This document shows, piece after piece, positions 27,027 to 36,713 of a stretch of 64,000 nt of DNA. The translations under genes were made by a program, and so were the position numbers. Source of the stretch: Alphaproteobacteria bacterium (lineage in GTDB: Bacteria; Myxococcota_A; UBA796; GCA-2862545); the NCBI GenBank assembly GCA_020632915.1, contig JACKEP010000005.1, positions 186,001 to 250,000 of the forward strand. The letters are read 5' to 3'. The notes below the pieces were generated by a model that was not told where the DNA came from, searched no databases, and saw only the letters and a list, made by a program, of their open reading frames with translations. Within the stretch, counting starts at the first letter, position 1, and every line of letters begins with the position of its first letter.

Positions 27027-28762
27027 GGTTCGTCCATCTCCGGCGCGTCGTCTTCGGTGGGCACGTCGTCGTCGGCGTCGTCGGCGTCGTCGCGTGCGTT
27101 GTCCAGCGGCACCCACACCACGCCCGGTCGACGGCGCCAGCCGGACCGGGGCAGCAGCGCCCGACCGCTGAACGAGAACACCTTCGCCTGGCGGTAGTTC
27201 CGCGGCAGCCGGTAGCCCATCGACTCGGGCGCATCGACGACCGTGGCCCAGTGGTGCTCGCCGAACGCCGCGGTGATGCGGTCGACGGCGTCGCGGTACG
27301 GCCCGTCCTTGTGGTTGATGTCCCACAGCGAGATCAGGTGGAAGCTCGGCGCGTGGCCCGACTGGGCGGCGATCCAGGGCGCGAAGGGCGACAGCATGGG
27401 CCCCGGCTGGTCGGTGAGCCAGGCGACGACGCGGTCGCCGGCCTCGACGTCGTTCGCGTCGGGCGTGTACCGGTCGAGGTCCATGTCGTCGACGAGGTGG
27501 CTGCCGAGCTGGGCCGACGCCAGCACCGTGGCGAGGAGGGCGCCCCGCCAGCCGGGCAGCTGGGCTCCGGCGTCGGCGAGCAGCGCGACGAACGCGGCCG
27601 CGAGGACCCAGTCCAGCGGCATGAACACGTTCATGTAGCCGCCGTGGTGACCGCGCATCACGCCCGCGACGACCGCCGCGACGCACGTGATGCCCGCGCC
27701 CAGCACCCACGGACCGTCGAGCCTCCGGGACGCCAGCATGCCGAGCACGCCGAGCGGCAGGGCGACGGCGGCGGCGCCGACGAGCGCGTAGGCGCACGCC
27801 CCCTCGAAGGGCGTCTCCTTCGGGATGCCGAACACGGCGTCCAGGGTGGGCAGCCACCACATCGCGGCGGCGGCACCGAGCGCGGGCGGGATGACGACCA
27901 CCGGCACCGGCAGCTTCGGAGCGATGCGCGGCCCGAGGGCGAGCAGCCACAGGGCCAGCCCGGCGAGGACGAACTCGACCGCGTGGCCGATCTCGCGCAC
28001 CGTGCCGGGCACGACGCGCGTCCACACGATGGGGTGGGACGCCGGCACCTCGTAGACGAAGCCCAGGAAGTGCCCGTGCGTCGTGACCTGCATGAACACC
28101 GTGTACAGCAGGCCGGGGACCGCGGCGGCGAGGCCCAGGCGCAGGGCCGGGCGCCAGCCGCGCCACGCCCACAGCCCCACCGTCAGCGGCAGGCCGAACA
28201 CGGCGAGGTTGTGCTTGACGACGAACGCGGCGAACAGGGCGGCGGCGGCGGCGTCGCGTGCGCGCTGGCCGGGCTCGGTGCCGAGGACGAGCGCCCACGC
28301 CAGCAGCCCCACGCCGAGCGCGTCGGGGCGGACCAGATCGTGGAAGCCGCCCACGTGGGTGTAGGTGGCGAAGTAGATCGCCGCGCCGATCAGGCCGAGC
28401 TCGGGGCGACCGAAGCGCCGGTGGGCTCCCCAGATCAGCGCCGCGCCTGCGCCGAGCGAGCCCACGATGCTCACGGCCCGTCCGAGGGCGTGCGACAGGC
28501 CGAACAGCTTCCCGAGCACCGCGAGCACGTAGTAGTACCCGGGGGTGTAGACCATCGGGATCCAGTCCGGACCGGGCTCGGTGTAGATGGGCTCGGCGTG
28601 CATGACGCGCCAGGCGTGGGCGAGCACACCGCCCTCCATCCACTCCAGGTCGTAGGGGTACGACCAGCGCGCCGCCCAGGTCGACGTCACCAGCCAGACC
28701 ACCGCGAGCGCGAGCAACGCGGGGACGACGAGCAGCCGGTTCCAGGGATCGCGAGCGCGCAT
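27023..28762 (-). CDS. GT-C-like multi-pass membrane protein
   Basis: 579 residues with about eleven hydrophobic segments and an acidic soluble C-terminal tail ending in a run of Asp/Glu. The first periplasmic loop has YDLEWMEGGVLAHAW, a pattern seen in GT-C mannosyl/arabinosyl-transferase-like proteins (DUF2029/GT39 group), with the acidic pair at the expected place for catalysis. Start at ATG 28762: no Shine-Dalgarno is visible, but a TTAGAC box ends eight bases before it, a layout that fits a leaderless mRNA. The esterase-like gene follows with a 4-bp overlap, so both form an operon. Confidence 0.7.
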   Translation of the reverse strand: MRARDPWNRLLVVPALLALAVVWLVTSTWAARWSYPYDLEWMEGGVLAHAWRVMHAEPIYTEPGPDWIPMVYTPGYYYVLAVLGKLFGLSHALGRAVSIVGSLGAGAALIWGAHRRFGRPELGLIGAAIYFATYTHVGGFHDLVRPDALGVGLLAWALVLGTEPGQRARDAAAAALFAAFVVKHNLAVFGLPLTVGLWAWRGWRPALRLGLAAAVPGLLYTVFMQVTTHGHFLGFVYEVPASHPIVWTRVVPGTVREIGHAVEFVLAGLALWLLALGPRIAPKLPVPVVVIPPALGAAAAMWWLPTLDAVFGIPKETPFEGACAYALVGAAAVALPLGVLGMLASRRLDGPWVLGAGITCVAAVVAGVMRGHHGGYMNVFMPLDWVLAAAFVALLADAGAQLPGWRGALLATVLASAQLGSHLVDDMDLDRYTPDANDVEAGDRVVAWLTDQPGPMLSPFAPWIAAQSGHAPSFHLISLWDINHKDGPYRDAVDRITAAFGEHHWATVVDAPESMGYRLPRNYRQAKVFSFSGRALLPRSGWRRRPGVVWVPLDNARDDADDADDDVPTEDDAPEMDEP

Positions 28763-28869
28763 GGCCGGGCGTCTAACACCGCCTGCGCCGCGCACCCGTG
28801 CCACCGCGCCCCTGCGTCGGTGTGCGGCGCCGCTGCGACACGCGCGGGCGCCAGGGATAGCTGCGGGCC

Positions 28870-29400
28870 ATGCCGCTGCACGTCACCTGCGCCACCTGTC
28901 ACCGCGAGGAGTCCTGGGATCCCCGGGGATCCGGCTACGATCGCGCTGTGGTGGTCCCTGGAGGCAGCCGACGCCCGGCCGGGGACGCGGCCTGGACGCG
29001 CGTGCGCACCACGCTGCTGGCCCAGGCCGACGGCCGACGCCCGGTCGCCGACTGCCCGGCGTGCGGTCAGCTCCTGTTCACACGGGACGCGGGTCCGCCG
29101 TCCGTCGCCGTGCGGCTCGACACCCCGGACGGCCCGGTGAGCGTCGCCGACGGTCAGGTGCTCGGCCCCACCGGGCCGCTCTCGCCGGAGGCGGCGCTGT
29201 CGCTCGTCGACACGCACTTCGCGCCCCGCATCACCGACGGCCTCGCGGGAGATCTCGGGCGATCCGTGTTCTTCGTCGGTCTCCTGCCGATCGTCATCGG
29301 CTGGGTGTTCGCCGGCTTGTTCGTGCTGAGCTTCCTCGCCGCGCTCTACCAGGGCACGCCGGGGGGCGACACGGCCGGCGCGCCGCTCATCGTCCGCTGA
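28870..29400 (+). CDS. Small zinc-ribbon-like membrane protein
   Basis: 176 residues. Two CxxC knuckles, CATC near residue 7 and CPAC near residue 62, could form a zinc ribbon, although they are far apart. Residues about 132-160 (VFFVGLLPIVIGWVFAGLFVLSFLAAL) form a membrane segment close to the C-terminus. The N-terminal domain is thus cytoplasmic or periplasmic depending on topology. Family not recognised. No Shine-Dalgarno; TAGCTG lies exactly at -12 to -7 of the ATG. Confidence 0.6.
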   Translation: MPLHVTCATCHREESWDPRGSGYDRAVVVPGGSRRPAGDAAWTRVRTTLLAQADGRRPVADCPACGQLLFTRDAGPPSVAVRLDTPDGPVSVADGQVLGPTGPLSPEAALSLVDTHFAPRITDGLAGDLGRSVFFVGLLPIVIGWVFAGLFVLSFLAALYQGTPGGDTAGAPLIVR

Positions 29401-29568
29401 CGCTCCCCTCGTCGTCCGCGGACCGGAGGCCGTGCCACCGCGCGACCGCCGCACGGGTCACGGCGCACCGTCTTCGCGGACCCGCCGCCCGGCCGGCGAC
29501 AGCCCCCCCACGTGGACGCCGTGGGCACGCTGGTTAGCCCCATGCGTTCCAGCACCCGGAAGGAAGTC

Positions 29569-31701
29569 ATGGCCACGCCGTTCACCCAGTGGAGCGCCCG
29601 CATCGCCGAGGCCCGCGACGAGCACGCCCGTCGCGCGCTGCTCGGAGAGATCGGCCTGTGGCGCGCCCAACGCCTCGGCGATCTCGTCGCCCAGCGCGAC
29701 GCCGCCTACGCGCTGTCGGTCGTCTACGAGCGCCTCGGCGAGCACCCCCACGCGGTCCACGAGGCCGACCAGCTCGTCGCCCTCTGCCGCACGGCGCCGC
29801 CGGCACCCCGGGAGGTGTTCGCGTTCGCCGAGCGCTTCGCCCGTCGCCTCCACACCCCCGCGCCGGCGCCCGCCGCGTCCGCACGACCCGATCCGGCGAT
29901 CGACGACGCCCTCGCCGCCGCCCGCTCGGGGCGGTGGGCCGAGGCGCGCGCGCTGTCGGGTCACAAGCGGGGGCCGCGCCACGCGATGTTCCGCGTGTGG
30001 ACGCAGCTGGGCGAGGCGATGGCCGCCGAGGGGGACGAGCGCGAGTCGCTGCTCACGGGGCTGCTCGATGAGCTGGGCCGCCGGTTCGAGCCCGCGCCGA
30101 CGCCGGCCCCGCAAGCAGCCCCCCCCGGTCGTCCGGCGCGGGGCGAGGCACCCGCGCGTGCCGAGCGCGCGGCGCGTCCGGCGAAGGGCGACGACGCTCC
30201 GCGCACCCGGGCGCCCGCGCCCGACGTGACCGACGGTCCCCTCGTGGCGCTGGTCGGCGGCCCCGTGCCGTCCGATCGCGATGCGCTCGTCGACGCCCTC
30301 GAGGCGTGGCTCGCCGACCACCCCGACCAGCTCGACGCCCTCTGCGCTGCGGCGCTCACCGACCACGTCCGCCTCCACGGCGCCCGTGCGGTCGCGCCGT
30401 GGCTGGTCGGGTTCACCGCGAGAGCGCTCGCCGCCGCAGACGCGCCGGCCACCCGCGCTGCGCTCGCCGAGCACGCTGGCGCCTACGCCGTCACCGCCTA
30501 CGACGAGGACGCCTTCGCCGTCACCGTCGCCGTGCTGGCGGCCGCCGGCGCCGCGGGCCACACGTTCGCGGGCCTGCGCCGCGGGGTGCTGCGCCGCGGC
30601 ATGCCGGCCGACCGTCGGGTGTGGACGCTGCGGCTGCGCCAGGACGCCACGGAGCGCCTCGTCGCCGTCGTGCCGGCGGTGGAGGCGCCGTGGAAGGAGG
30701 GCACGCCCGAGCGCCTGGCCGATCGCCTGGCCCACCTGTCCGATCGGGTCCTGGTGGTCGCGGCTGGTGCGGCCCACGAGCCGCTGCGTGCCGCGGCAGC
30801 GGCCGCGGGGCTCGGGGTGCTCGACACCACCGATGCCGCCGCGATCGTCGCCGCGCTGCCGGACGTCCCGGTGCGCGAGGCGCCGCCTGCGCCCGAGCCC
30901 GCCCCGCAGGCTGCCGGGGCCCGTGCGTCCCGCGCGACCGAGCGTCCCGCGGCCCCGCGCCCCGATCCCGAGGCCGACCTCGCGGCGGCGTTCACCGAGG
31001 GCCAGGCCACGGACGCGGGCGCCTACGCTCCCGCGCTGGCCGGGGTGCGGCGGGCGTGGCGCGCGTTCGCTGCGATCCGCGACGCGGTCGCCTCGATGAC
31101 GCCCGCCGAGATCGACAGCCGCCTGCCGGCGTTCCTGGAGGCGGTCCACCTCGCGGCGCCGGCAGACGTCCGCCTCGCCGAGGGGATGACCGTGGTCCTG
31201 CGCATCGCCGCGGCCGTGCCCGGTGGCGGCGTCGAGGCCGTCCTCGCGCGGGGTGACGCCGTCTCCGAGCGCTTCGGCGGCCCGCGCCTGCTCGGGCTCG
31301 TGCAGGTGGCACGCACGCTGACCGACGCGGGGTGGTCCATCCGCCGCGTGCTGATCGGCGTGACCCGACGCGAGGAGCGCACGCAGCCTGCGCTGGGCGC
31401 GCTCGCCCGCGAGGTCCACGGCCTGTGGCGCCTCGTCGTCGCGCGCGACGACCACGCGGGCGAGGTGTGGTGGATCGACGCGCCGAGCCCGGAGGCCCGC
31501 GCCGCGGCGCCGCTGCTCTACCTCGACGCCCGCAACCGCGTCGTCGTGATCGCCCCGGACGAGGACGCCGCCGCATGGCCCGCGCCCCCCGCGCCCACCC
31601 AGGTCCTGCCGTGGACCCCCGAGGCCGGCGCCGCGCTGGCCGAGGCAGTGTCGGTGTGGCCCGCGGGTGGCGCCGACGACGACGGGGACACCGAGGCCTG
31701 A
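29569..31701 (+). CDS. Unknown 710-residue Ala/Arg-rich protein
   Basis: Long protein with an opening helical region (residues 1-165) that resembles helical-repeat (TPR-like) sequence (LGEIGLWRAQRLGDLVAQRDAAYALSVVYERL split across helices), a Pro/Ala-rich linker at about 175-235, a second domain of about 230 residues, a second linker near 440-480, and a C-terminal domain of about 230 residues. No signal peptide or TM segment. No catalytic motif recognised. ATG 29569 has GGAAGGAAGTC upstream, preferred over upstream starts. The SDR gene starts inside the stop codon (TGATG), so they are co-translated. Confidence 0.65.
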   Translation: MATPFTQWSARIAEARDEHARRALLGEIGLWRAQRLGDLVAQRDAAYALSVVYERLGEHPHAVHEADQLVALCRTAPPAPREVFAFAERFARRLHTPAPAPAASARPDPAIDDALAAARSGRWAEARALSGHKRGPRHAMFRVWTQLGEAMAAEGDERESLLTGLLDELGRRFEPAPTPAPQAAPPGRPARGEAPARAERAARPAKGDDAPRTRAPAPDVTDGPLVALVGGPVPSDRDALVDALEAWLADHPDQLDALCAAALTDHVRLHGARAVAPWLVGFTARALAAADAPATRAALAEHAGAYAVTAYDEDAFAVTVAVLAAAGAAGHTFAGLRRGVLRRGMPADRRVWTLRLRQDATERLVAVVPAVEAPWKEGTPERLADRLAHLSDRVLVVAAGAAHEPLRAAAAAAGLGVLDTTDAAAIVAALPDVPVREAPPAPEPAPQAAGARASRATERPAAPRPDPEADLAAAFTEGQATDAGAYAPALAGVRRAWRAFAAIRDAVASMTPAEIDSRLPAFLEAVHLAAPADVRLAEGMTVVLRIAAAVPGGGVEAVLARGDAVSERFGGPRLLGLVQVARTLTDAGWSIRRVLIGVTRREERTQPALGALAREVHGLWRLVVARDDHAGEVWWIDAPSPEARAAAPLLYLDARNRVVVIAPDEDAAAWPAPPAPTQVLPWTPEAGAALAEAVSVWPAGGADDDGDTEA

Positions 31702-32705
31702 TGCGCGCGTTCGTCACCGGCGCCGGCTCGGGGTTCGGGCTGGCTCTCTGCCGTCGGCTGCTGGCGACGGGCCACGCCGTGGTCGCCTGCGACGCGCGGG
31801 TGGCCGGGCTGCGCGCACGCCTCGATCCCGACGACCGCGCCGGTGTCCGGCTCCAGGTCCTTCCGCTGGAGCTGCGCGATCCGGGCACGATCGCGACGGC
31901 GGCAGCGGAGGCGGTCGCAGCCGGTCCGGTGGACGTGCTCGTCAACAACGCCGGCTACGCGCTGTTCGGCACCCTCGACGACGCCGACATGGACGCCGTC
32001 GTCGCGCTGGTCGACGCCAACCTCCTCGGCACCGCGCGCGTCACGCGGGCCCTGCTGCCGGCCCTGCGGGCGAGCCGCGGCGCGGTGGTTCAGCTGTCGA
32101 GCGTCGCCGGCCGCATGGTGTTCCCCGAGTCGGGCTGGTACGCCGCGGCGAAGTTCGGCATCGAGGCGTTGTCCGAGGCCCTGTACGTCGAGAACGCCGC
32201 CGTGGGGGTGCGGGTGATCGTGGTGGAGCCGGGCGCGTTCGACACCGGCTTCGGGGCACGGGCCACCCGCGCGAGCCTTCCCCGCCGTGCGGACGCCGCG
32301 CTGGCGCCGTCGTTCGCCACGTGGGACGCGCGCAAGGGGGCGGTGCTCGCGCCGCCGCAGGATCCCGAGCGCGTGGTCGACGGCATCCTCGCGGCCCTGG
32401 ACGGTCCGATGCCGTTCGTGCGGGTGCGCGTGGGCACCGACGCGCGCGCGATGCTCGCGGCACGCGACGCGCTCGGCGAGGACGCCTGGGTGCGGCTGAT
32501 GGGTGCGCGGGTGGGTGGCCCTGACGTGGGCACAGGGCTCCCGACGCCGGAGGCCGTGCTCGCCGCGCCGCGTGACGCGCTCGCGGAGGCTCCGGCCTGG
32601 CACACGCTGCGGTGTGTGGCCGACGCGGGCCTGCTCGACCACTGGCCGGCGCGGCCGGAGGGTGCCGCCGCACTCCGGCACCTGGACGCCGCGCGGCGTC
32701 GGTAG
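31701..32705 (+). CDS. Short-chain dehydrogenase/reductase family protein
   Basis: 334 residues with a classical Rossmann SDR core: TGAGSGFG (cofactor loop), NNAGYALFG, SSVAGRM (catalytic Ser) and YAAAKFG (Tyr-x3-Lys). The Asp after the second strand (VVACDAR) suggests NAD(H) preference. An extra C-terminal part of about 90 residues, helical and Arg-rich, is longer than usual for SDRs. Substrate unknown. It is co-translated with the preceding gene via TGATG. Confidence 0.88.
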   Translation: MRAFVTGAGSGFGLALCRRLLATGHAVVACDARVAGLRARLDPDDRAGVRLQVLPLELRDPGTIATAAAEAVAAGPVDVLVNNAGYALFGTLDDADMDAVVALVDANLLGTARVTRALLPALRASRGAVVQLSSVAGRMVFPESGWYAAAKFGIEALSEALYVENAAVGVRVIVVEPGAFDTGFGARATRASLPRRADAALAPSFATWDARKGAVLAPPQDPERVVDGILAALDGPMPFVRVRVGTDARAMLAARDALGEDAWVRLMGARVGGPDVGTGLPTPEAVLAAPRDALAEAPAWHTLRCVADAGLLDHWPARPEGAAALRHLDAARRR

Positions 32706-32739
32706 GGGCGCCGCGGCCGGGCGTGGATAGTCGGTCCGC

Positions 32740-34095
32740 ATGTTCGGCTACGACGCGGACGAGCTCGAGGGCATCCGACGCCGGTCCCGGCGGCGGTTCC
32801 GGCCGTGGGTGGCCGGTCCGCTGGTCGTGGTCCTGCTCCTGGTCACCCTGCCGTTCGCCGTGCTCGACCGGCTCTACCGACCGGGTGGCCTCCAGCCCCT
32901 GATCGATCGGGCCTCGCGCGGTGGTGGCGGTCACCTGCGGGTCGACGACGTCGAGATGCTCCCCGTCGGCACGTGGCGCGACGTCGCGTCGTGGCGGTTC
33001 GTGGCCAGCGGCGTCGGCTTCACGCCCGTCGACCCCAAGAAGCCCGACTGGTCCGTGCGGCGGATCACGATGACCGTGCCGTCGCTGCGTCGGGACGGCG
33101 GCCGGGTGATCCACTGGAAGCGCCTCGACGGCACGGGCCTCGTCATCCACGCCCACCAGCAGCGTCCGCCGCCGCCCTGGGAGCCTGGCAGCGGGCCGAT
33201 CGCGGCGCTGTCGACCGATCTACTCGTGGTCCACGACGCGCTCTACGACGCGCCCGAGGATCCGCCGCTGGGTCGCGCCCACGTCGAGGGCATCGTCGGC
33301 AGCGTACGCCACGTGGTCTACCGACCCGGATCGCGCAGCGTGTCGGGGGAGGGGAGCCTGCGCGCGGCCTCGTTCCTCACCGGCAGCATCACCCTCGATC
33401 ACCTCGACCTGCCCACGTTCACGCTCGACGACTCGAGCCTGCGCTTCGACGGGTCCGTCGGCTTCGCCGGCAACCGGGCCCGCCTGTCCGGCGACGTGAA
33501 GACCTTCCACATCAAGCCCGACGTCAGCATCCGCGTCGACCTCACCGGGGCGCGGCTGCGGGGCATCGTCGAGGTGGCCACGGGGCGCGACAGCCCCGTC
33601 GACGGACGGATCGACCTCGTGCTGACGGTGCGGGCGGGCGGCAAGCTGCCCCGCGGTGGCGCGATCATGACCGGACAGGTCCGCCTGGAGGACGGCCGCC
33701 TCCAGCTCGAGCGCGACACCCGCTACGTCATCCTCGACCTGATCCGCATCGCGCCCTGGGTGCGGCTGAACGCAGCCCGGCAGGTGGAGTTCGAGACGAT
33801 GTTCGGTGAGGTGGAGCTGCGTCGCGGCACCGTCACGCTCAAGGACCTGCGGTACCCGATCAACCAGCGCCAGCTCCGCCTCGACGGCACGATCGACCAG
33901 CGGGATCTGTACCTGCTCATCCACCTGCTCGCGCCGGCCGATCACGCCGAGCGGCCGGGGCTCGGGGCCGTGATCGAGACCGGGGACGGGCGCCTCGGCT
34001 TCCGGCTCGCCACCCGCAACGAGCTCCTGGGCGCGACGCCGTGGGTGCCGCTGGCGCCTGCCGACCCTCCGTCAGCCCCCCCGGCAGACCCCTGA
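32740..34095 (+). CDS. AsmA-like membrane-anchored protein
   Basis: 451 residues with a cytoplasmic basic N-terminus, one membrane helix (residues about 24-44, WVAGPLVVVLLLVTLPFAV) and a long periplasmic beta-strand-rich body with repeating amphipathic strands (LHRVDDVEML-like, LDLPTFTLDDSSLRFDGSV). This layout fits AsmA/DUF748-type proteins that bridge the inner and outer membranes and carry lipids; residues about 300-400 (RLEDGRLQLERDTRYVILD, LKDLRYPINQ) resemble the AsmA C-terminal region. Assignment is by overall pattern. There is no Shine-Dalgarno; TAGTCG stands at -12 to -7. Confidence 0.6.
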   Translation: MFGYDADELEGIRRRSRRRFRPWVAGPLVVVLLLVTLPFAVLDRLYRPGGLQPLIDRASRGGGGHLRVDDVEMLPVGTWRDVASWRFVASGVGFTPVDPKKPDWSVRRITMTVPSLRRDGGRVIHWKRLDGTGLVIHAHQQRPPPPWEPGSGPIAALSTDLLVVHDALYDAPEDPPLGRAHVEGIVGSVRHVVYRPGSRSVSGEGSLRAASFLTGSITLDHLDLPTFTLDDSSLRFDGSVGFAGNRARLSGDVKTFHIKPDVSIRVDLTGARLRGIVEVATGRDSPVDGRIDLVLTVRAGGKLPRGGAIMTGQVRLEDGRLQLERDTRYVILDLIRIAPWVRLNAARQVEFETMFGEVELRRGTVTLKDLRYPINQRQLRLDGTIDQRDLYLLIHLLAPADHAERPGLGAVIETGDGRLGFRLATRNELLGATPWVPLAPADPPSAPPADP

Positions 34096-34164
34096 GCGGG
34101 ACCGTCCGCCGACCGGTGGGGCCCCGACACCGCCTCGCGCCACCCCGGGCCCGTGGGGCCGGCC

Positions 34165-36507
34165 TCACCCGGTGTGCGCCCAGGTGCGGATCGCGTCGAG
34201 GAAGGCCGTGCCGTAGCGGTCGAAGCGGGTGTCGCCCATGCCGTGGACGGCGAGCATCGCCTTGCGGGTGAGCGGGCGGAGACGGGCCATGTCGTCCAGC
34301 GTGCGGTTGCTGGCGACGACGTAGGCGGGCACGGCGTGATCGCGGGCCATCTGCGCACGCAGGTCGCGCAGCATCGCCAGCAGCTCGGTGGGCACCGAGG
34401 CCACCGACGTGGTGGTGGGGCGTCGGCGGACCAGCTTGTGGGCGTGGGGGAACACCATGCGCGGCATCGGCGCCTGGCGTCGGAGCACCTCCCAGCCGAG
34501 TGGCGCCACCGTCAGCTCCTTGTAGGTGCGGTCCTTGCCGGCGACGCGGCGCGTGGCGTAGGCCTCGTCGAGGCAGTCGGCGTCGACGAGGGCGCGCGCG
34601 AGGTCGGTGAGCTCGGGCACGGTCCACCGGGGCCCCTCCGACTCGGCGCCGAGGATGCCCCACGTCGACAGGTCCTTGAAGCCGAGCTGGACGATCTTGG
34701 CCTCCGTGGACCCCGACGCCGTCTTCACCAGCAGATCGGTGGACCACCCCGTGCGACCCGCGTGGCGCTCCATGCGGGCGAGGCACGACAGCAGCTTGAG
34801 GACCACCACCTCCTCGTCGGGCGTCAGCAGGCGCGCGGTGGGGGCCAGCTCCACGCCCGCCCGGCAGGCGTCACACGTGCCGCAGCGCTCGAACGGGGCC
34901 ACCTCGCCGAAGTGCTCGACGATGTAGCGACGTCGGCACGCCGCGCCCGTGTAGGCGACCATCCGATCGAGCTTGGCGTACTCGGCGGATCGACGCGCGC
35001 GCAGCGCCGCCTCGTCGAGCTTGAGGGGTTCGTGGGGCCGGACGAGCTCGACGCCGCCCGTGCGGTCGGGCGGTGACCAGCCGAGGTAGCCGCGGTCCTC
35101 CAGGCCCCGCAGGGCCGCCGTGAGCTGATCGCGGTCGATGTCGAGCTCCCGCCGCCACACCTCGGGAGAGAACGTGAAGGGCACGTCGGGCCGTGTGGCC
35201 GTGGCCTGCACCAGCTCCCACAGGCGACCCCGCAGGCCGCTCGGTGGGTCGGCGGGCGGGCGACGGGGCACGGTGACCGACGCGAGGCGCTCGTGCGGAG
35301 AGATGCGACGGGCCATGCCCTCGCGGACGAGGATGTGCAGGCACGTGCCGGCGCCGCGCTCGCCCGCCTCGCTGGGGAGGGCCTCGGCGAGCTCGTCGAG
35401 GGTGGCGTACACCGGGTTCCGGCGTTGGGTTTGCAACCAGTCGTAGAGCGCGTGCACCCACTCCGCCGGGGGGTGGGCATTGTCGATGAAGAACTGCTGG
35501 ATGCGCCGGTCGGACGGATGGAACAGCAGCACGGCCCGGCTGGTGAGGCCGTCGCGCCCCGCGCGCCCGATCTCCTGGTAGTAGGCCTCGACGGTGCCCG
35601 GCAGGTCGTAGTGGACGATGGTGCGGATGTCGGGCTTGTCGATGCCCATGCCGAAGGCGTTCGTGGCCACGACGACGCGCGCGCGGTCGCCCATGAACGC
35701 GTCCTGCACGCGGGTGCGCTGATCGGCCGTGAGGCCGGCGTGATAGACGGCCGCTTGCACCCCGGCGGCCCGCAGGGCTTCCGCGGCGCGCTCGACCCGC
35801 TTGCGCGTGGCCGCGTAGACGAGCGCCGCGCCGCGTCCGATCAGCTCGGGGAGCAGGCGGTCCTTGTCGGCGGCGCCGTCGACCTCCGACACCTCCAGCA
35901 CGAGGTTCTCGCGGTCGAACCCTCGGATGAAGCGCTGGGCGTCGTCGATGCCCAGCGTGCGGACGATGTCCTCTTGCACCTCGGGTGTGGCGGTGGCCGT
36001 CAGCGCCATCGTGGTGGGATGGCCCAGGGCGGTGCGCACACTGCCCAGTCGCAGGTAGTCGGGGCGGAAGTCGTGTCCCCACTGGGACAGGCAGTGGGCC
36101 TCGTCGACCACCAGCAGGCGGATGTCGACGTCGCGGAGCATGCGCAGGAACGCTGGCGTGAAACGCTCCGGGGCGACGTAGAGGATCTCGATCTCACCGC
36201 GCAGCAGCGCTGCGGTGCGCTCGCGGTACGTCTCCTGGGTGAGGGACGAGTTCAGGAACGTGGCGGCAACGCCGCGCGACACCAGACCGTCGACCTGGTC
36301 CTTCATCAGCGCGATCAGCGGCGAGACGACGACAGCGGTGCCCCCCCTCGCGAGCGCGGGCACCTGGAAGCAGAGCGACTTGCCCGCGCCGGTGGGCATC
36401 ACGACGAGCGCATCGCGCCCCGCAGTGACGTGGGCGGCGACCTCCTCCTGCCCTGGCCGGAACGAGGGGAATCCGAAGCGGCGCTGCAGGACGTCGGTCA
36501 GTTCCAT
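34165..36507 (-). CDS. recQ: ATP-dependent DNA helicase RecQ
   Basis: 780 residues, slightly longer than E. coli RecQ. Helicase core: motif 0 FRPGQEE, Walker A PTGAGKS (about residue 39), DEAHCLSQWGHDFRP, TATAT, YAATRKRVE, NAFGMGIDKPD and QEIGRAGRDG. The RQC zinc site is present as C-x17-CGTCDAC. The C-terminus carries an HRDC domain (LRDLRAQMARDHAVPAYVV). Acts in recombination and replication-fork repair in the cytoplasm. ATG 36507; the upstream region to the lipoprotein gene at 36714 is divergent. Confidence 0.96.
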   Translation of the reverse strand: MELTDVLQRRFGFPSFRPGQEEVAAHVTAGRDALVVMPTGAGKSLCFQVPALARGGTAVVVSPLIALMKDQVDGLVSRGVAATFLNSSLTQETYRERTAALLRGEIEILYVAPERFTPAFLRMLRDVDIRLLVVDEAHCLSQWGHDFRPDYLRLGSVRTALGHPTTMALTATATPEVQEDIVRTLGIDDAQRFIRGFDRENLVLEVSEVDGAADKDRLLPELIGRGAALVYAATRKRVERAAEALRAAGVQAAVYHAGLTADQRTRVQDAFMGDRARVVVATNAFGMGIDKPDIRTIVHYDLPGTVEAYYQEIGRAGRDGLTSRAVLLFHPSDRRIQQFFIDNAHPPAEWVHALYDWLQTQRRNPVYATLDELAEALPSEAGERGAGTCLHILVREGMARRISPHERLASVTVPRRPPADPPSGLRGRLWELVQATATRPDVPFTFSPEVWRRELDIDRDQLTAALRGLEDRGYLGWSPPDRTGGVELVRPHEPLKLDEAALRARRSAEYAKLDRMVAYTGAACRRRYIVEHFGEVAPFERCGTCDACRAGVELAPTARLLTPDEEVVVLKLLSCLARMERHAGRTGWSTDLLVKTASGSTEAKIVQLGFKDLSTWGILGAESEGPRWTVPELTDLARALVDADCLDEAYATRRVAGKDRTYKELTVAPLGWEVLRRQAPMPRMVFPHAHKLVRRRPTTTSVASVPTELLAMLRDLRAQMARDHAVPAYVVASNRTLDDMARLRPLTRKAMLAVHGMGDTRFDRYGTAFLDAIRTWAHTG

Positions 36508-36623
36508 CGGCCGCTCGGTAAGGTACGAGGCCGATCGCCGCCATGCCGCCGGAGACGGTCACGCAGCGATTTCCGTGGCGTTCCCGACCGAGACACCAGC
36601 TTACGAATCTTTTCTCAAGAACC

Positions 36624-36634
36624 CGTGCTAGCGT
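36624..36634 (+). promoter_or_regulatory. Extended -10-like element (TGCTAGCGT)
   Basis: CGTGCTAGCGT lies 80-90 bp before the ATG of the lipoprotein gene at 36714. TG-N-TAnnnT matches an extended -10. The same nine bases CGTGCTAGC recur before the tandem paralogue (37817). No good -35 hexamer is seen. Confidence 0.45.
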
Positions 36635-36713
36635 TGGCGCCGTGTGGCCCCCTCGTCTATGAGAGGCGGGCGCACGGCGCACCCGACTCACCATCGCATC
36701 GCGGAGGGAAGAC

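Noticed and set aside
34096..34164. Terminator between the AsmA-like gene and recQ
   Set aside because: Several short GGGGCCCC-type palindromes exist but none gives a stem longer than about four base pairs with a sensible loop.
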